Shown in pieces: positions 45,346-57,319 of a stretch of 64,000 nt of DNA. This DNA is from Serripes groenlandicus (lineage: Eukaryota > Mollusca > Bivalvia > Cardiida > Cardiidae). Within the stretch, counting starts at the first letter, position 1, and every line of letters starts with the position of its first letter. The translations under genes were made by a program, and so were the position numbers. The notes below the pieces were generated by a model that worked only from the letters and a program-made list of their open reading frames with translations, was not told the origin of the DNA and searched no databases. The stretch lies in contig JASEVX010000013.1 in the NCBI GenBank assembly GCA_031761405.1, positions 40,438,601 to 40,502,600 of the forward strand. The letters are read 5' to 3'.

Positions 45346-48339
45346 TTATATTCCGCTCGTAGTTGTGGATTTTTTATAAATTGAAGCTCGAGTGCCGTGA
45401 CTGGAGAGAGACTGGCTTGAAAACAGAGACATGGAAAAATCGAATGATTAATATGACATTGACATTATTACATCTTGAAGAAAGATTCTCTTAAGTATTT
45501 AATATGTGCTGATTATATTAATGTATTTTTCAAATATATGTATTTGCACTGTGTTTAAACAAAACATGTATGCTGTTTTTATATAAGTATGTATGAATTG
45601 CTATTGTATTTGGTATAAGAGGAAAAAATAGCGTTATTGTTGTTGTTTTTGTTTAGTTTAAAAGGGTACGCATATCAATACTTTCACATGCATATTGCAG
45701 ACATGGAGAGCGTAATTCAGTTAGAACGGCGTCTACAACGGATTATAGGTATGCGAAACTATTCATATTTAATTGGAAAATGATCATGTATATGTTCTTC
45801 GTTTGAAAAAAAAAAAAAAAAAAAAAAACACATCAACATTATAGTTTTTCTCTCTCTTTTGCCAGGGCCGAGTAACTCTGGAAAGTCTCGATTTAGGACA
45901 GACGACTTAGAAAACATTTAGGAAATTTCTCCTTTTGCTGCAACGTTTGTGAAAATTGTCTGCTGCAAATGTGTTAAAAAGCGTCTAAATGTGGGAAAGG
46001 TTTAACCAGCTTACACATAATTGATATGCACTAACCTATGCTTATCTCCTTTACATTGCTCAGTCTATGGCATGGTGGCTTCAATCATCATTTTATTATT
46101 CGTGATTACTGGCCTCGTTATATTTCATACACTTAAACTTATTAGAATATAGAGGGGTACGTTACCGCCCGCTTACGTTATCGAAAAATTGTCTTATATG
46201 ATAGAACTTGATAAACCGGTTTCTTTAAAAATGTGTCAGTCCACTACAGACGTCTTTAAAACAGCAAAGCAAAAACCCTAACTCGAAAAATGAAAGTTAA
46301 ACCATTGTATAGAATCGAAAATTTGATAAACGGTGAAACTAGATGATATGAGTAAATACACCTTTTATCATAATGATTTAGAAAGTCATCTGGTTCGTAT
46401 ACAATACGTCTACATGCGGGAAAAGGGTTAATTGTTTTTACATTTGCGGTAATAAAGCAGACGACGTTTTACAATATTGTATTAAAGGAATAAGTTTTAC
46501 CATTTTCCAAACAGCAGTTATATCTCGAATAGGACGGTTTAAATTGCTTTACATTTATGAATCAATATATAAAACTATATTACATTAACCATGCTATACC
46601 ATAAAGATAAAGTGGTTACAATTTTAAAAGCACCTCACATCTTTAGATGGAAAGGATATGGCTCAATGCTTAAGGTCGGGTATCGGGTCATTGACCGAAT
46701 ACGTGACACAGACACTAGCCAGATTAAAATCAATTATACGCCCTAAATAAACGTTTTAATGTCAGGTGTTGTGTCACCGACTAAAAACGTCAGTGACCTG
46801 ATCAGGTTGAATCCAATTATAAGCAATGTAATACTTTTTCCTTCATCATTTAAACACCATGAAGTCTGCTTATCCTTTTGTAGAGATGGAACACCCCTCT
46901 TAATAATGCTGTGTTTATTAATACTGGATTATTTTAACAAATAGAGATCAGATTGCGTGAATATAAAGATGTTTTGTATTCATAATCTTAAATATGAATA
47001 CATACACGGACATAACGAGCATCGATTGAAAGTGAAAAGGTCTTGAATGACATTTTATCATATTATCTTTCTTGATGTGAACATCATCTGAATCCGTGAA
47101 TGCGAAAAGGTACACGTCGACATAGGTTCATCTCCTCTATACATCCACACAGTCTTGTCGGAATTGACACAAGATGATATAATATTTTAATAAGCTTATG
47201 TATGCAATATGTGATCAGTATATATAACGATCAGACTCTATGGATGAACAGATTGCTCCAGATCTACACTGTATAGAAAATCCTCTTGTAACTTTTCCTA
47301 TGAACGGTTTCATATAGCACACATATAATGACAAGATGTTCAGATAAGGAGGTTAATGTTCGAACGGTCAAAGTAAACAAATTGAGCATAAAATGTTAAA
47401 TCGGTTACCTAGTACATGTACCTCAAATACTTTACATAGCACTTCAGGTTATTAAAAATTAACGTGACTATTAGAATTACAGACTCATATAAGAAAGCCA
47501 ACGTGACTTTTAGAATAACAGTATCATAAGTGAAAACGGATTTACATGAACTTCATTTTGACTAGTACGGTATCCGTGTTTAGAAAATATTTATAAATAG
47601 AACCCTGAATAATTGAATAAAATTAAATTCTTTGAAAATGAAATGCAGTGTCCATGCGATAAAAAACTTGAAGGTTTTTTCAACTTTTGACTGATACTTC
47701 TGAAGACATTGGCTTTTTTTTATATTTTTTTTATATAGATTTCCTTATCATTGCCATTTACTTTTTTATGTGTGACGCTTTATATCAATACCTTGTTAAC
47801 CTTATTATAAAACTGGATGAAAGGCATCAATTTATTGGGTTAAATAATTTATATTATAAATCATTTTTCTCAATGACTTTATCACTGACGTTTTACAGAT
47901 GTTAAACAAACGTCCTGTTTGATTTCTTAATGATTAAAAACTGCTGTGATCAAACTATAATTGTTGATAGTGAGACGCTTAGAGTGGTTGACATATTATG
48001 ATAGTAACATTGTGTAGACGGAAATACTGAAACCGTATGTATTCTTATTAGTTTTTAAAGGGCTGTAATAAACGCATTACTTTTAGTTTATTAGCGTCAG
48101 TCTTCTCCCTTGTTTTTGAATGTGCCTCTCTTTAACAATCCCACCTTGATCACCAACCGTCTCGGATTATGCTCGTTTATTCCGTACGCCACCAGGTCGG
48201 TAGCATTAATCGTTTCCCATGATTAGTCGCATGATAGGGTAAATCTTCGTGGAGCGACAAATCTTCTTAAAGAGCAAAATCTTCCAAAAGAGCAAATCTT
48301 TGGAAAACCGGTCCCTTTCTCCCTCCATTTCCACCCTAC

Positions 48340-48770
48340 TGATTGGACGCCTTATTAGAATTAGATAAAACCATCAGTGATTAGATTGTGTTAAAACAAA
48401 TGTGAGCTGACTATTGTATTTATATTTCTTTAAATGTCCCACTTGCAGGTATATACAACATTTGATAACTATTGAAAACAGTGTGGACAAATGAGAAATT
48501 GCTTATAATGAGGATTTTCTCTTTCTACAACAATGATTTTAACTTAATAAATAACTACACTTTTAATTAAAGGGATTTTTATACTTTTTAGGTGCAAAAG
48601 ATTTTAAAAGAAATAACTTAAATGAATGAAATTACTTAATTTGTGTTTTGGTAAAACAATCCATCGATTGTAATGATAATTGTTTTAGTTGTCTTTAGTT
48701 TAACTTTTGTTTGCATTTGACACCTTGATTTAAGTAACCTTATTCCTCTACTCAACATGTTAGTGTGCTT
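48340..48770 (+). mobile_element. Foldback repeat A, second copy, right part
   Basis: Begins 'tgattggacgccttatta' and follows 34,965-35,390 closely ('agataaaaccatcagtg', 'cccacttgcag', 'ttaattaaagggattttt'). It lacks the terminal 'gaggggatt' units. From about 48,780 the sequence is unrelated, so the copy is truncated or interrupted. Confidence 0.65.
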
Positions 48771-49569
48771 AATTTTATGCTAGATCCATTCATGAAAGCC
48801 TTATGATATGCATTTTTTTGCTATTTCACCACATGAAAATTACCAAAATTTGAAAGATGATATACTAATTGTTTGTCTTATTGTGGTTTAAATCTCATTC
48901 TGAAGTTATTTCATCGATATCATTGGACGTTCACGTGATATGTTGTAATTGAACCTCAAAAATAGACGCTGTTTTTCCATAATGAGACATCATATTTGCC
49001 AGGTGTAAGAATAGACAAGTTCAACACTTTGAAATAAGAAAACAACATATTTATAATATTTAACTTTTTCTGAAACTCATTCAGATTATTGCCATAACTA
49101 TCATTCATCAATATTTAAAAAGAAAAGTATATACATGTCACTGAGCAAAATTTTAAGTTTTTCTTGTCTGAATGTCTTAAAAATGTTAAAATATGAATAT
49201 ATATTTATTTATTTTTCAAACATGTCTTCAACTGTGATTAAAGTTTTCCAATATTTTCTAATTATTTTCAAAAGCAAATCATATTATACAAGTTCTATAT
49301 TAAAATTTATATATATGGATTTTAATATGTTCTTTTTACCCAGCTATATTATAAAAACAAACATGGCGTCTGGAAAACGCTTGGAAGGCTCACGAATAAA
49401 TTCAGCTCTTTATCTAAAACAAATTTAATCCACTATGTTTTAAATTTTGAAGCATTATAAAAAGGCATAATGACTAAACATGTCTTAATTGACAACATAA
49501 TCAGAATTATTAATAACAATGTTACAATATTTTTTTTTGAATATCCACTTCTCAGTTCAGTACATCCTT
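48771..49569. other. No gene recognised
   Basis: AT-rich sequence between two copies of foldback repeat A. A minor curiosity is ATGGCGTCTGGAAAACG at about 49,363, which starts a frame that ends after about 20 codons. Confidence 0.5.
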
Positions 49570-50150
49570 AAGTCCATTGTGGAATAATTTTTGTCAGTGA
49601 TTGGACGCCTCATTAAAATTAGATAAAACCATCAGTGATAAGATTGTGTTAATGTTACAACATTTGATAACTATTGAATACAGTGTTGCGAATGAGAAAT
49701 TACTTTTCCCTTTTTGCAACAGTGATTTCAACTTAATCAATACCTACACTTTTAATTAAAGAGATTTTCATATATTTTATGTGCAAAGGATTTTAATAGA
49801 AATAATTAATATAATTGGAATTACTTATTGTTTTATTTGTCTTTAGTTTAACTTTATTTAAGCATTTGACACCTTAAATCTGGTCATCTTACTCCCCTAC
49901 TCAACACCTTGGATGTCTTCTTATAACACGAAGTGATGAAAAATATCATACAGTAACTGAGTACGATTTTCCAATCGAGGGGATTATGATTACCCTGCTA
50001 AATTCCATCGAGGGGATTATGAGTACCCATCGAGAGGATAATGAGTACCCATCGAGAAGATTATGAATACCCTATCAAATCCATTGGAGAGAGTCTGAGC
50101 AAAATGCCATTTTTGGACAGAGGGTATTATGAGTGAGGGTATTTCGAGAA
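49570..50150 (+). mobile_element. Foldback repeat A, third copy
   Basis: Matches the right two-thirds of the first copy from 'gtcagtgattggacgcct' (about 49,598). It ends with four to five units of 'catcgaggggattatgagtac' type at 49,975-50,080, inverted relative to the units at 34.6 kb. Confidence 0.65.
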
Positions 50151-50501
50151 CCTAATTCAGTTGAACTTATATTTTTCGGACATGTAAATAACATTTTGAA
50201 TTGTCCTTTTTTATACTATTTTCGTTGCGTAAGTAAGAAAATGGAAAATACAATGTAGACCAAGATGAGATAGCAAGCTGATCTAAATTTACACTGTTTT
50301 CGAAGTTATTTATTATTATTCACAGCAGAATAATGTGTAAGTAGAAGTCCTTTATATAAACATAATGTACACATGGTTTAGTCACGCAGATGTACTTACT
50401 TCAAAGTTCTTTCGTCCGCGCTTGTTCATTCACAAAATCGAGCTATACTTATCAGTAGTAACAGTATTAGTTAGTAGCGGTTTGTTTTGTCGAAAAAACA
50501 T

Positions 50502-50521
50502 GGGGGGGGGGGGGGGGGGGG
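50502..50521 (+). repeat. Run of 20 G
   Basis: Uninterrupted G homopolymer in otherwise AT-rich DNA. The surrounding 50,160-50,860 holds nothing recognisable. Confidence 0.9.
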
Positions 50522-51009
50522 TTGAGAAACATATAATTAATATATGATTGCATGTTTGGGTAAAAACTGAATGGAGAACAAACAAGAATCAAATATTTCA
50601 ATTACTTTAATATAATTGAATGTACGTGCTTATTGATAGCGGGATAGGCAAAATAACCGGACTGTATTCTAACCTTTCCCTTACCCCTCTTCACACAGTC
50701 GCATTACGTTCTACAACATGAAAGACTTTGGTTTCAAGACATATAAAAAAAAATTACTACAACTGTGTGGTTCAAATTCTTGAATCTACATGAGGGGTTA
50801 AAAGTTATAAATGTTTAAATAACATACATAACAGAAGCATGACTTAGCATTACATACAATTCAACATATATTTACATGAAATGTCACCTTTCAAATAAAC
50901 AATGAGCAAAGCGTTTGTGGAAGAAAGATTGAAAATATGTAAATAAAAAAGAATCATAAGTAAGGTTAGTCTAATCATATTTTGAATTGTAAATGTTGTT
51001 GTTTCTTGT

Positions 51010-51775
51010 TTCTAAAGCGTGTTACACATATTTGGCCAAGTCAAGCAAAATGTTCGGATTCTTCCTTTGAAACAAACTATAGTGAAAACCAACCATCTTA
51101 CAACCGATCCCGGTAATTGTCACCGGCCGCGATAAACTGTTCACTACAAGGTTCCGGCAAATATCATACCCCGATTAACATATTCATGAATAGAATGGAA
51201 ATTCCATTAACTGTATTCGGCGCTCCTCGGTCGATCTGAAACCCTACATCTTATATGTAGACGGCAGAGTGGTTCCGAAATCGAAAATGAAAATAATATT
51301 AAGGACCAGAATGTGTTTATAATATCATCTCAATAACGAGTATTGATTAAACAAATACTTAAACTATTGAAAATAAATATTTCGTTCTAAATGAACTATT
51401 ATTAATTCAATTGTCAATCATTTGTATCGGTATTGTTTTACCAAGGCATTTACATTTGGTTTATCGTAATAAATAACTTCTCCTCTCATGCTCAACTAAG
51501 GTAAAAAGCTCAAAGTAACATCATATGGCCCGGTGCGTAATCACACCGCGCAATAATACAATCATTTCGATCCTATAACAATATCTCTTATATTTTATGT
51601 CGATTAAAATTGTTCGTTCTGTTATTTTAAAGACGACTCTCCTTTATAAAAAATCATTAATACAGCAGCGTGACAAATACATCCTCGTAAGATGTCAACA
51701 TATAAAATACGTTTCCACAATATAATAATTATCTATATGCATAAAAACATTTTGCGTATCGTTTATGTATATAAA
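51010..51775 (+). repeat. Segment D, copy 2, plus a partial third copy to about 52,195
   Basis: Direct counterpart of 24,050-24,835. The preceding 50,865-50,995 likewise matches 23,435-23,560, so the duplicated block is larger and was interrupted in the first copy by the LINE fragment at 23,560-24,050. Confidence 0.7.
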
Positions 51776-52195
51776 CATACTATTTAAAAGGGTGATTTCC
51801 TTAAGTATTTTTCAAATATATATTAGAATAAGTTTCAACTTTTATATCAGTCCAACAATTCAGCTGCCAGATTTATCATAAATTCCATAAATTACATTTT
51901 GAAATAAACGCAAATTTCATGCGAGAACATAGGTTCCTGACTTATTGTGCAAACGGCGTGCCATACGGTACCCTACATCTTAGATGTAGTCGGCCGAGTT
52001 TTTCCGAATACCATGAACCGGAAAAATATAGTATTATAACATTTTTTTTACAATCAATAGTAACTGTATTTTGACCAAGGCATTTATATTTGGTTTATCG
52101 TAATGATAACTTCTCCTTTCATGCTCAGCTATGGTAAAATGTTCTAAGTAACATCATATAGCCCGGAGCGTGATCGCACCGCGCAATGATTAATC

Positions 52196-52885
52196 ACATC
52201 TCTTTTCGTCGGAATAACTTTAGAAATAACAGTTGAATATATATGTATTATGATTTACTCACTGGTCCAAACAGTAAATTGTATCAAGAAATAATTATAG
52301 TAGATCCTATTAACATGCATAAAGAGTGAGAATACAAAACTCAGTGAAAAACTACATTGTTTCCGTAATATTGATGAAAGAAGATATGCGGCATTGAAAT
52401 GCGCCACTGGTATTATAAATTGTCTGATATTTACCTAAAACTCCACTAAAATGCTTGATTTAATAGGAATATATTTATATAACTTTGGATCTTGTACTAG
52501 AACAAATATCCGTGTTATTATAAATTACATTAAAACACAACTATTACTATTTCTCATTGCTCTGGGCAAATTAAAATCATGCCGAATATTTGTGTTTTCT
52601 AACCAATCAAAGTGTGTTTTTCTTAGTTTAAAAATGAATTGCACTTACATTTTCTTTCGCCGTATTCTGCAGTTGTTTATCCCGGTCCCGGTCCCGAATA
52701 AAACTGATATGACTTTCCTTGAATATGTCCTTCTCATAGTGTCTCAGTCACGTGATAGAAAAAAACCCAGCTTAAATTCGTCTCGCTTTAGTTACCATTT
52801 ATCTGATTTGTGCTGAACCAATAGGATCGTGTTACGCTTTTTTTCATTTACCGACGCTTTTGAGAGAAAAGGGGGAAGTTTGTTT
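52196..52885. other. No gene recognised; contains the longest open frame of the window
   Basis: A plus-strand frame of 121 codons (52,451-52,816) has no family resemblance and biased, low-complexity hydrophobic content. 'cccggtcccggtcccg' at about 52,680 is a small GC repeat. Confidence 0.4.
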
Positions 52886-52966
52886 ATCACATACTTGCAG
52901 ATGGCGTCTGCTGCAAATGCGTCAAATGCGTCCGTTTGTGGGTAATGATTGAGAAATAGGCCATTG

Positions 52967-53140
52967 TTAACCCTTTCCAACAATCAACAAATCAGCAGCA
53001 GACGACTTTAAAATCATTTAGGCCAAATCCTGAAAATCCATAAGTTGCTCATTATGAGCAAGTTCTCTTTTTGCCCTGTTTTCAGAAGTCGACTCCTGCA
53101 AACGGATCAAACAGCGTCTACTTGTTGGAAAGGGTTTAAC
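52967..53140. mobile_element. piggyBac-like MITE copy
   Basis: 'ttaaccctttccaacaatca' on the left and 'ttgttggaaagggtttaa' on the right, with 'cagcagacgacttt' and 'tgctcattatgagcaag' between. A half copy precedes it (52,890-52,950) and another full copy follows (53,241-53,450). Confidence 0.7.
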
Positions 53141-53240
53141 AATATACGGACATTAACTTTAGTTATAAGCATTTTATACCTCACCAGAAAATTAATTTAA
53201 ACGTTCCAAATGTCCCAATCATATACATACCATTTGTAAC

Positions 53241-53450
53241 AGTTCCCACATCATGACTATAAAATCTGCAGCAGACGATATTGAAAACATTAAAGAAAAA
53301 CTATGGAATATCTTTATAAATGTTCGAATATTGTTTATATAGTGTTGAAAACAGTATGATAAAGGGAGAAATTGCTCTTCAATGCTCTTGTGGCAATGTT
53401 TACAAAATCAGTCTGCTGTAGATGTCAAAATGCAGGTGGGTAAAGGTTAA
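53241..53450. mobile_element. piggyBac-like MITE copy
   Basis: 'gttcccacatcatgactata' with 'ctgcagcagacgatattg' at the left, 'agtctgctgtagatgtcaaa' and 'gtgggtaaaggttaa' at the right. Confidence 0.6.
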
Positions 53451-53744
53451 TGCGAAGTTTACTTACTGAAGGTCAGTTTTAGAGTGACGTAGCTTATTTT
53501 TAGTATATTCACATTGTTTAGGATTGTCTGAAATTTCTAGATTTTGAATGAGCACGAAATTAATAGCAGCTGCCTTGTTTGTTTAGAAGGAAAATCAAAG
53601 TATCCAATAATTTGGAACAGTGATTTTAATGCAGTTGCAAACATTGTGGGAAGTTTTTTCACAATATTTCGAATAATTGTCTACTAAAGAGGCGTCTAAA
53701 ATCGTATGTACCATGCATAGTTAAACAGATGCCTATGTAGGTTA

Positions 53745-54205
53745 GATCCTTAAGTGTGATGGACGGACATAGCAAGGTGTAGTGATATATTATCGTTGCC
53801 TTGTCTTGGGGACAGTCGAGAGCGAGACGTACGAATGGACAAACAAATGGTGAAGTTATTTCTTAGTGTTGCATTGCCTTATAGACAGTCGGAAGCGTTA
53901 CGTACGGACGGACAGAGGTGAAATGATATCTTATTAATGCCGTGTCTTAATGACAAACGAGAATGCGACGGACTGACAGGTAACACGATGTCTTAGTTCT
54001 GTCTTGCCTACTTGACAGTCGAGAGCGTGACATACGGACGGACAAAGGTGAAGTGATATCTTATTATTGCCTTGTATTAATGACAAACGAGTGCGTGACG
54101 GACGGACAACCAAAAACAGACGAAGTGATATATAAGTGTTGCCCTGCCGTATGCACCGGTGAGATCGTGACGAACGGACGGACGGACAAAGAAGATGTGA
54201 TGCCA
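53745..54205 (+). repeat. About six tandem units of 75 bp, expanded relative to 24.84 kb
   Basis: Each unit runs 'gtgatatcttattattgcc', 'ttgt.tta.tgacaaacgag' or 'gacagtcgagagcg', then 'gacgtacggacggac'. It ends 'gaagatgtgatgcca' directly before the inverted-end sequence, as in the left copy. Confidence 0.75.
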
Positions 54206-54244
54206 CAGTGTTTTTCGCTATTTAAGACAAAACGAGAAAACTTT

Positions 54245-55555
54245 GTCTTAACTTAACCTTTCCAACATACAATACATCTTAAGCAGACAACTTTGAAAAC
54301 ATCTTAGCTAAAATATGAAAAATCTCTGTCAATGTTAGTATTTATTTTAAAGGGCTGAAAACATTGTGGCAAAAGGAGAAATTGTGTATTATAAGCTGCA
54401 GTAACTAAACATTGCGTATGATAAGTAAGACAAGAAATGCGTACACATTTACCTAGAAACCAATGAATATCATATAAAAAGAACAACTTGCTTCTAAGTA
54501 AAAAGAAAATATCTAGGTATTTCATATTTGTTATTCTCGTGTTTCGGAAACGACTATATTCTGTGTCAATAAACCTACCTTAAATAAACGTTTTCTACGA
54601 AAACAACTACAGTTGGAAAGTGCGTTCACATTTACATAGAAACCAATGAATACCATATAAAAAGAACAACTTGCTTCTAAGAAAAAAGGAAATATCTAGG
54701 TTTGTTATTCTCGTGTTTCGAAAACGACTTTTTTGCTTTTCAATGAACCTACCTTAAATAAACGTTTTCTAAGAAAACAACTACAGTTAAAACAAATAAT
54801 TATACAGGTTTAATACGTAAACTTATTTTAAAGTGCATATCATTCACAACATCGTAAATATACTCTTCCTCCTAACGAAAACATATCGATCCTCACCAAA
54901 GGTTCAGATCAGCCTGTTTAGACGCATAGTTCGATCAGACAGTTCACGTTCGAAATAGACAATCGACCAACTTCGGTGCTTAACAAAGGCTTACATAAGT
55001 ATCGACGCACAGTACCATCAGACAGTTCATATTTGTCATTCTCATGTTTCGAAAACGACTTTTTTTCTTTCAATGAACCTACCTTAAATCAAAGTTTTCT
55101 ACGAAAACAACTACAGTTAATACGAAAAAGTATACATGGTTGAATACACACCCAGAGCTATCCCAACGAAAACTCCTCGGTGCTTAACAACGGCTTACAT
55201 AAGTGTCGACACACAGTACGATCAGACAGTTCATATTTGTGATTCTCATGTTTTGAAAACTACTTTTTTTTTCAATGAATCTACCTTAAATATACGTTTA
55301 ACGAAAACAACTACAGTTGAAAAGAATGATTATACATGTTAAAAACGCCCACAGAGCCGTCCCAACGAAAAACACATCGGTGCTGAACCATTTCCAACAT
55401 ACAGCAAATCTGCAGCAGACGACTTTTCAAATATCCACTCAAATATATGGAAAATCTCTATAATTGTAGGTATAATTACTGAAAAAATTGAAAACATTGT
55501 GACAAAAGGAGAAATTGCTTTTCCAAGACGTTTCCAAGGTTGACCTTGATTACCA
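54245..55555 (+). repeat. Second copy of the tandem-unit inverted end, same orientation as 25.1-26.25 kb
   Basis: Repeats the 25.1-26.25 kb order: 'aacctttccaacatacaata', then units with 'aacctaccttaaataaacgt' at about 54,570, 54,750, 55,075 and 55,280, and the 'gatcagcctgtttagacgca' stretch at about 54,905. At about 55,556 it switches abruptly to the inverted interior. Confidence 0.65.
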
Positions 55556-56229
55556 CACCGTACCGACCTTCACGGTTATAATTATAATGTATAACACAAA
55601 TCCCCATGCCTAGGCGAACGCAGTCTATTTCTACTATACTATGAACCGCGTCAGGCGACTTTGGGCCATATTGAGAATCCGACGATGAATCATTTAAGAT
55701 TACATTGGCGTACAGCTAATGGGTCTAGAATTCTAGTTTGTTGTCAAAATATTAATTAATTAACTATTTCGCATAATCTAAAGCCTCTGCAGCAACGACC
55801 TTTGAAAGCATTTTGACAAAAGGAGGAATTGATCACTATTTGCCAAAATGTTTTCCACTGTATTCCAAAACTAAACGTTTACGGAAAGAGGTTTTCTAAT
55901 TATATCACCACATGATTTCAACTTCGTCAGCTACAGATGTGTTGTATGTGTGACAGGTTTAATATCTATTTAACATTTTTGCTAAAAGTGAAGTTACTGC
56001 CGAGACTGTGCAGATTCATTAAGCGCCAAAATCGCTAGACACGGCTCATGTTTAGCTCCGTTAAAAGTCGGCAATATTAGATAGATGTAATTATAATACC
56101 ACAGTGGGGTAAACACGCGATATTGCTCTAGATGAACACGTTCCCCTTAATCCACGATGATTTCACCACGTATGTATAAAACACGTCTTCAGTCTGTCCA
56201 GATAATAACAAACAGTCTTGCCTTATATG

Positions 56230-56410
56230 TTTATAGGGAATCCGCCGTGGCCGGCTGGTGAAGCGTCGGCGAGCATTCGAGTGCCATTTGGGCAAGGCAC
56301 ATTTCCTAGCCCTGTACTTGTTTGTTTGCCCAGGGATCATGATTATATGTAAACTGTCGCCGCGATATAACTGGTATAATGTTGAAAACGGCGTATAACC
56401 CAAATAAAAC
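56230..56410 (+). mobile_element. SINE fragment (tail part), inverted copy at 29,570-29,695
   Basis: Contains 'gggcaaggcacatttcctag', 'gtacttgtttgtttgcc' and 'cgcgatataactgg', then 'aacggcgtataaccc'. This is the tail of the same SINE family as at 34.0 kb. Both interior copies carry it, so it predates the duplication. Confidence 0.6.
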
Positions 56411-56458
56411 GATGGTTTCACGTCTGTACAAAAACACGTCTTCATTGCGTCCAGATAA

Positions 56459-56931
56459 TTATGTCTCCCCCTGTATACAGGGGAGATATATTGTTCTGTC
56501 TGTCTGTCCCAAATCGTGTCCGCTTCATATCTCTAAGACGGCTTGAAGGATTTTCATGAAACTTGGGTTATATATTTACCTCGTCAAGGCGATGTGCAGA
56601 ACCTATGTCTCGACCATACTGGTTAAAGGTCAAGGTCACGCTTAAAGGTCAAAGGTTTGAGGCTATATTTCGTGTCCGCTCCATATCTCCAAGACGGCTT
56701 GAAGGATTTTCATGAAATGTTACAGCTGCAGTAAAAAGATGTGTTATTGTAAACCATTTGCTATCATGTCCACTTTTTACAAGGTCAAGATAAAATTAGT
56801 AATTAAAAGTTGAATACTGTCCGACTTGGCCAAATTGTTGTCTGCTGTATAGGTTGGAATGTTTTTGAAAGATTATGACAGATATTTGAGGGGGAGACAT
56901 CTGGGTTTTTTTTTGTCAAAAACAATTCTAG
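56459..56931 (+). mobile_element. About 470-bp repeat starting 'tgtctccccctgtatacagg'
   Basis: The paralogous interior at about 29,490-29,515 reads straight through ('ccaggtaataacatttag' when reverse-complemented), whereas here it is split: 'ccagataatta' before and 'ttacatttag' after. The element has 'cctgtatacagggga' near its start and 'gggggagacat' near its end. It also contains two copies of a 'gtgtccgct.catatctc.aagacggcttgaagg' block. No coding frame. Confidence 0.7.
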
Positions 56932-57319
56932 TTACATTTAGTTTTGCCTAAGGTGTTTATTAATTTACCAAACATCAAAATATATTTTACAACAGTGAAC
57001 AAATATATGGAGAACGTAATTAACTCGAATTTCAAGAGTCCGTTTTTTCTGATTATATTCGTAAACTTTTGATACATGAAAAATGCTATCGTCCGACATT
57101 GAACATGGAATAGTCTTCTTTATGAAATTCGGTGCTGAGTAAAGCTGAAATGGGGTGAAAATTAATACGCTGATATGAATCACTCTCGGGTCCTTTCCCT
57201 GATCATGATAATGTTAAATATCTCTCTTTTGCAACCTGTTTCAGTAAACCTACAGTTGATGTTAAGGGCGTGACCCGGGAAATATTTTCTCTTTCTCCTC
57301 TGCGTATTTCTCAGGATCT

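Larger units (their letters stand above)
43205..48337 (-). repeat. Right arm of the giant palindrome
   Basis: Inverted counterpart of the left arm. Private to this arm are a BIR-coding insert at about 44,770-45,330, an A-homopolymer near 45,807-45,828, and about 560 bp at 46,970-47,525 in which I recognise nothing. The inner boundary is at 43,205, where homology to the left arm stops within the start of the open frame at 40,935. Confidence 0.85.
35782..48339. mobile_element. 12.56-kb giant palindromic element carrying macro- and BIR-domain remnants
   Basis: The left end reads AGAGTGGAAATGGAGGGAG (from 35,786). The right end is its reverse complement, ending CCACCCT at 48,337. The two halves stay inverted copies for about 5.2 kb, leaving a spacer of about 2.2 kb. 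The element splits a copy of another repeat: sequence left of 35,781 and right of 48,340 is contiguous in an uninterrupted copy at 34.56-35.47 kb. TGATTG occurs just outside both ends (35,776-35,781; 48,340-48,345) and may be a 6-bp target duplication. If the element starts at the AG instead, the duplication is imperfect. AG ends and 6-bp duplications are Polinton/Maverick features, but no polymerase B, integrase or capsid gene is visible. It is best read as a non-autonomous or decayed element of unsettled class. Confidence 0.75.

Noticed and set aside
35782..48339. The giant palindrome as an assembly artefact
   Set aside because: The arms differ by many substitutions, different mutations in the macro gene and several arm-specific indels, and the flanks reconstruct an empty site.
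35782..48339. Firm assignment to Polinton/Maverick or to an integrated virus
   Set aside because: No PolB, retroviral-type integrase, packaging ATPase, protease or capsid frame was recognised. End sequence and cargo type alone are not enough.
49363..49428. ATGGCGTCTGG... as a first coding exon
   Set aside because: Only about 20 codons before a stop, no clear donor, and nothing homologous nearby.
52451..52816. Longest open frame in the window (121 codons) as a gene
   Set aside because: No recognisable motif, mostly hydrophobic low-complexity content, no splice context and no conserved copy in the paralogous regions.
56128..56445. 105-codon minus-strand open frame as a gene
   Set aside because: It lies over a SINE tail and the repeat interior; its inverted counterpart at 29.5-29.8 kb does not keep the frame.
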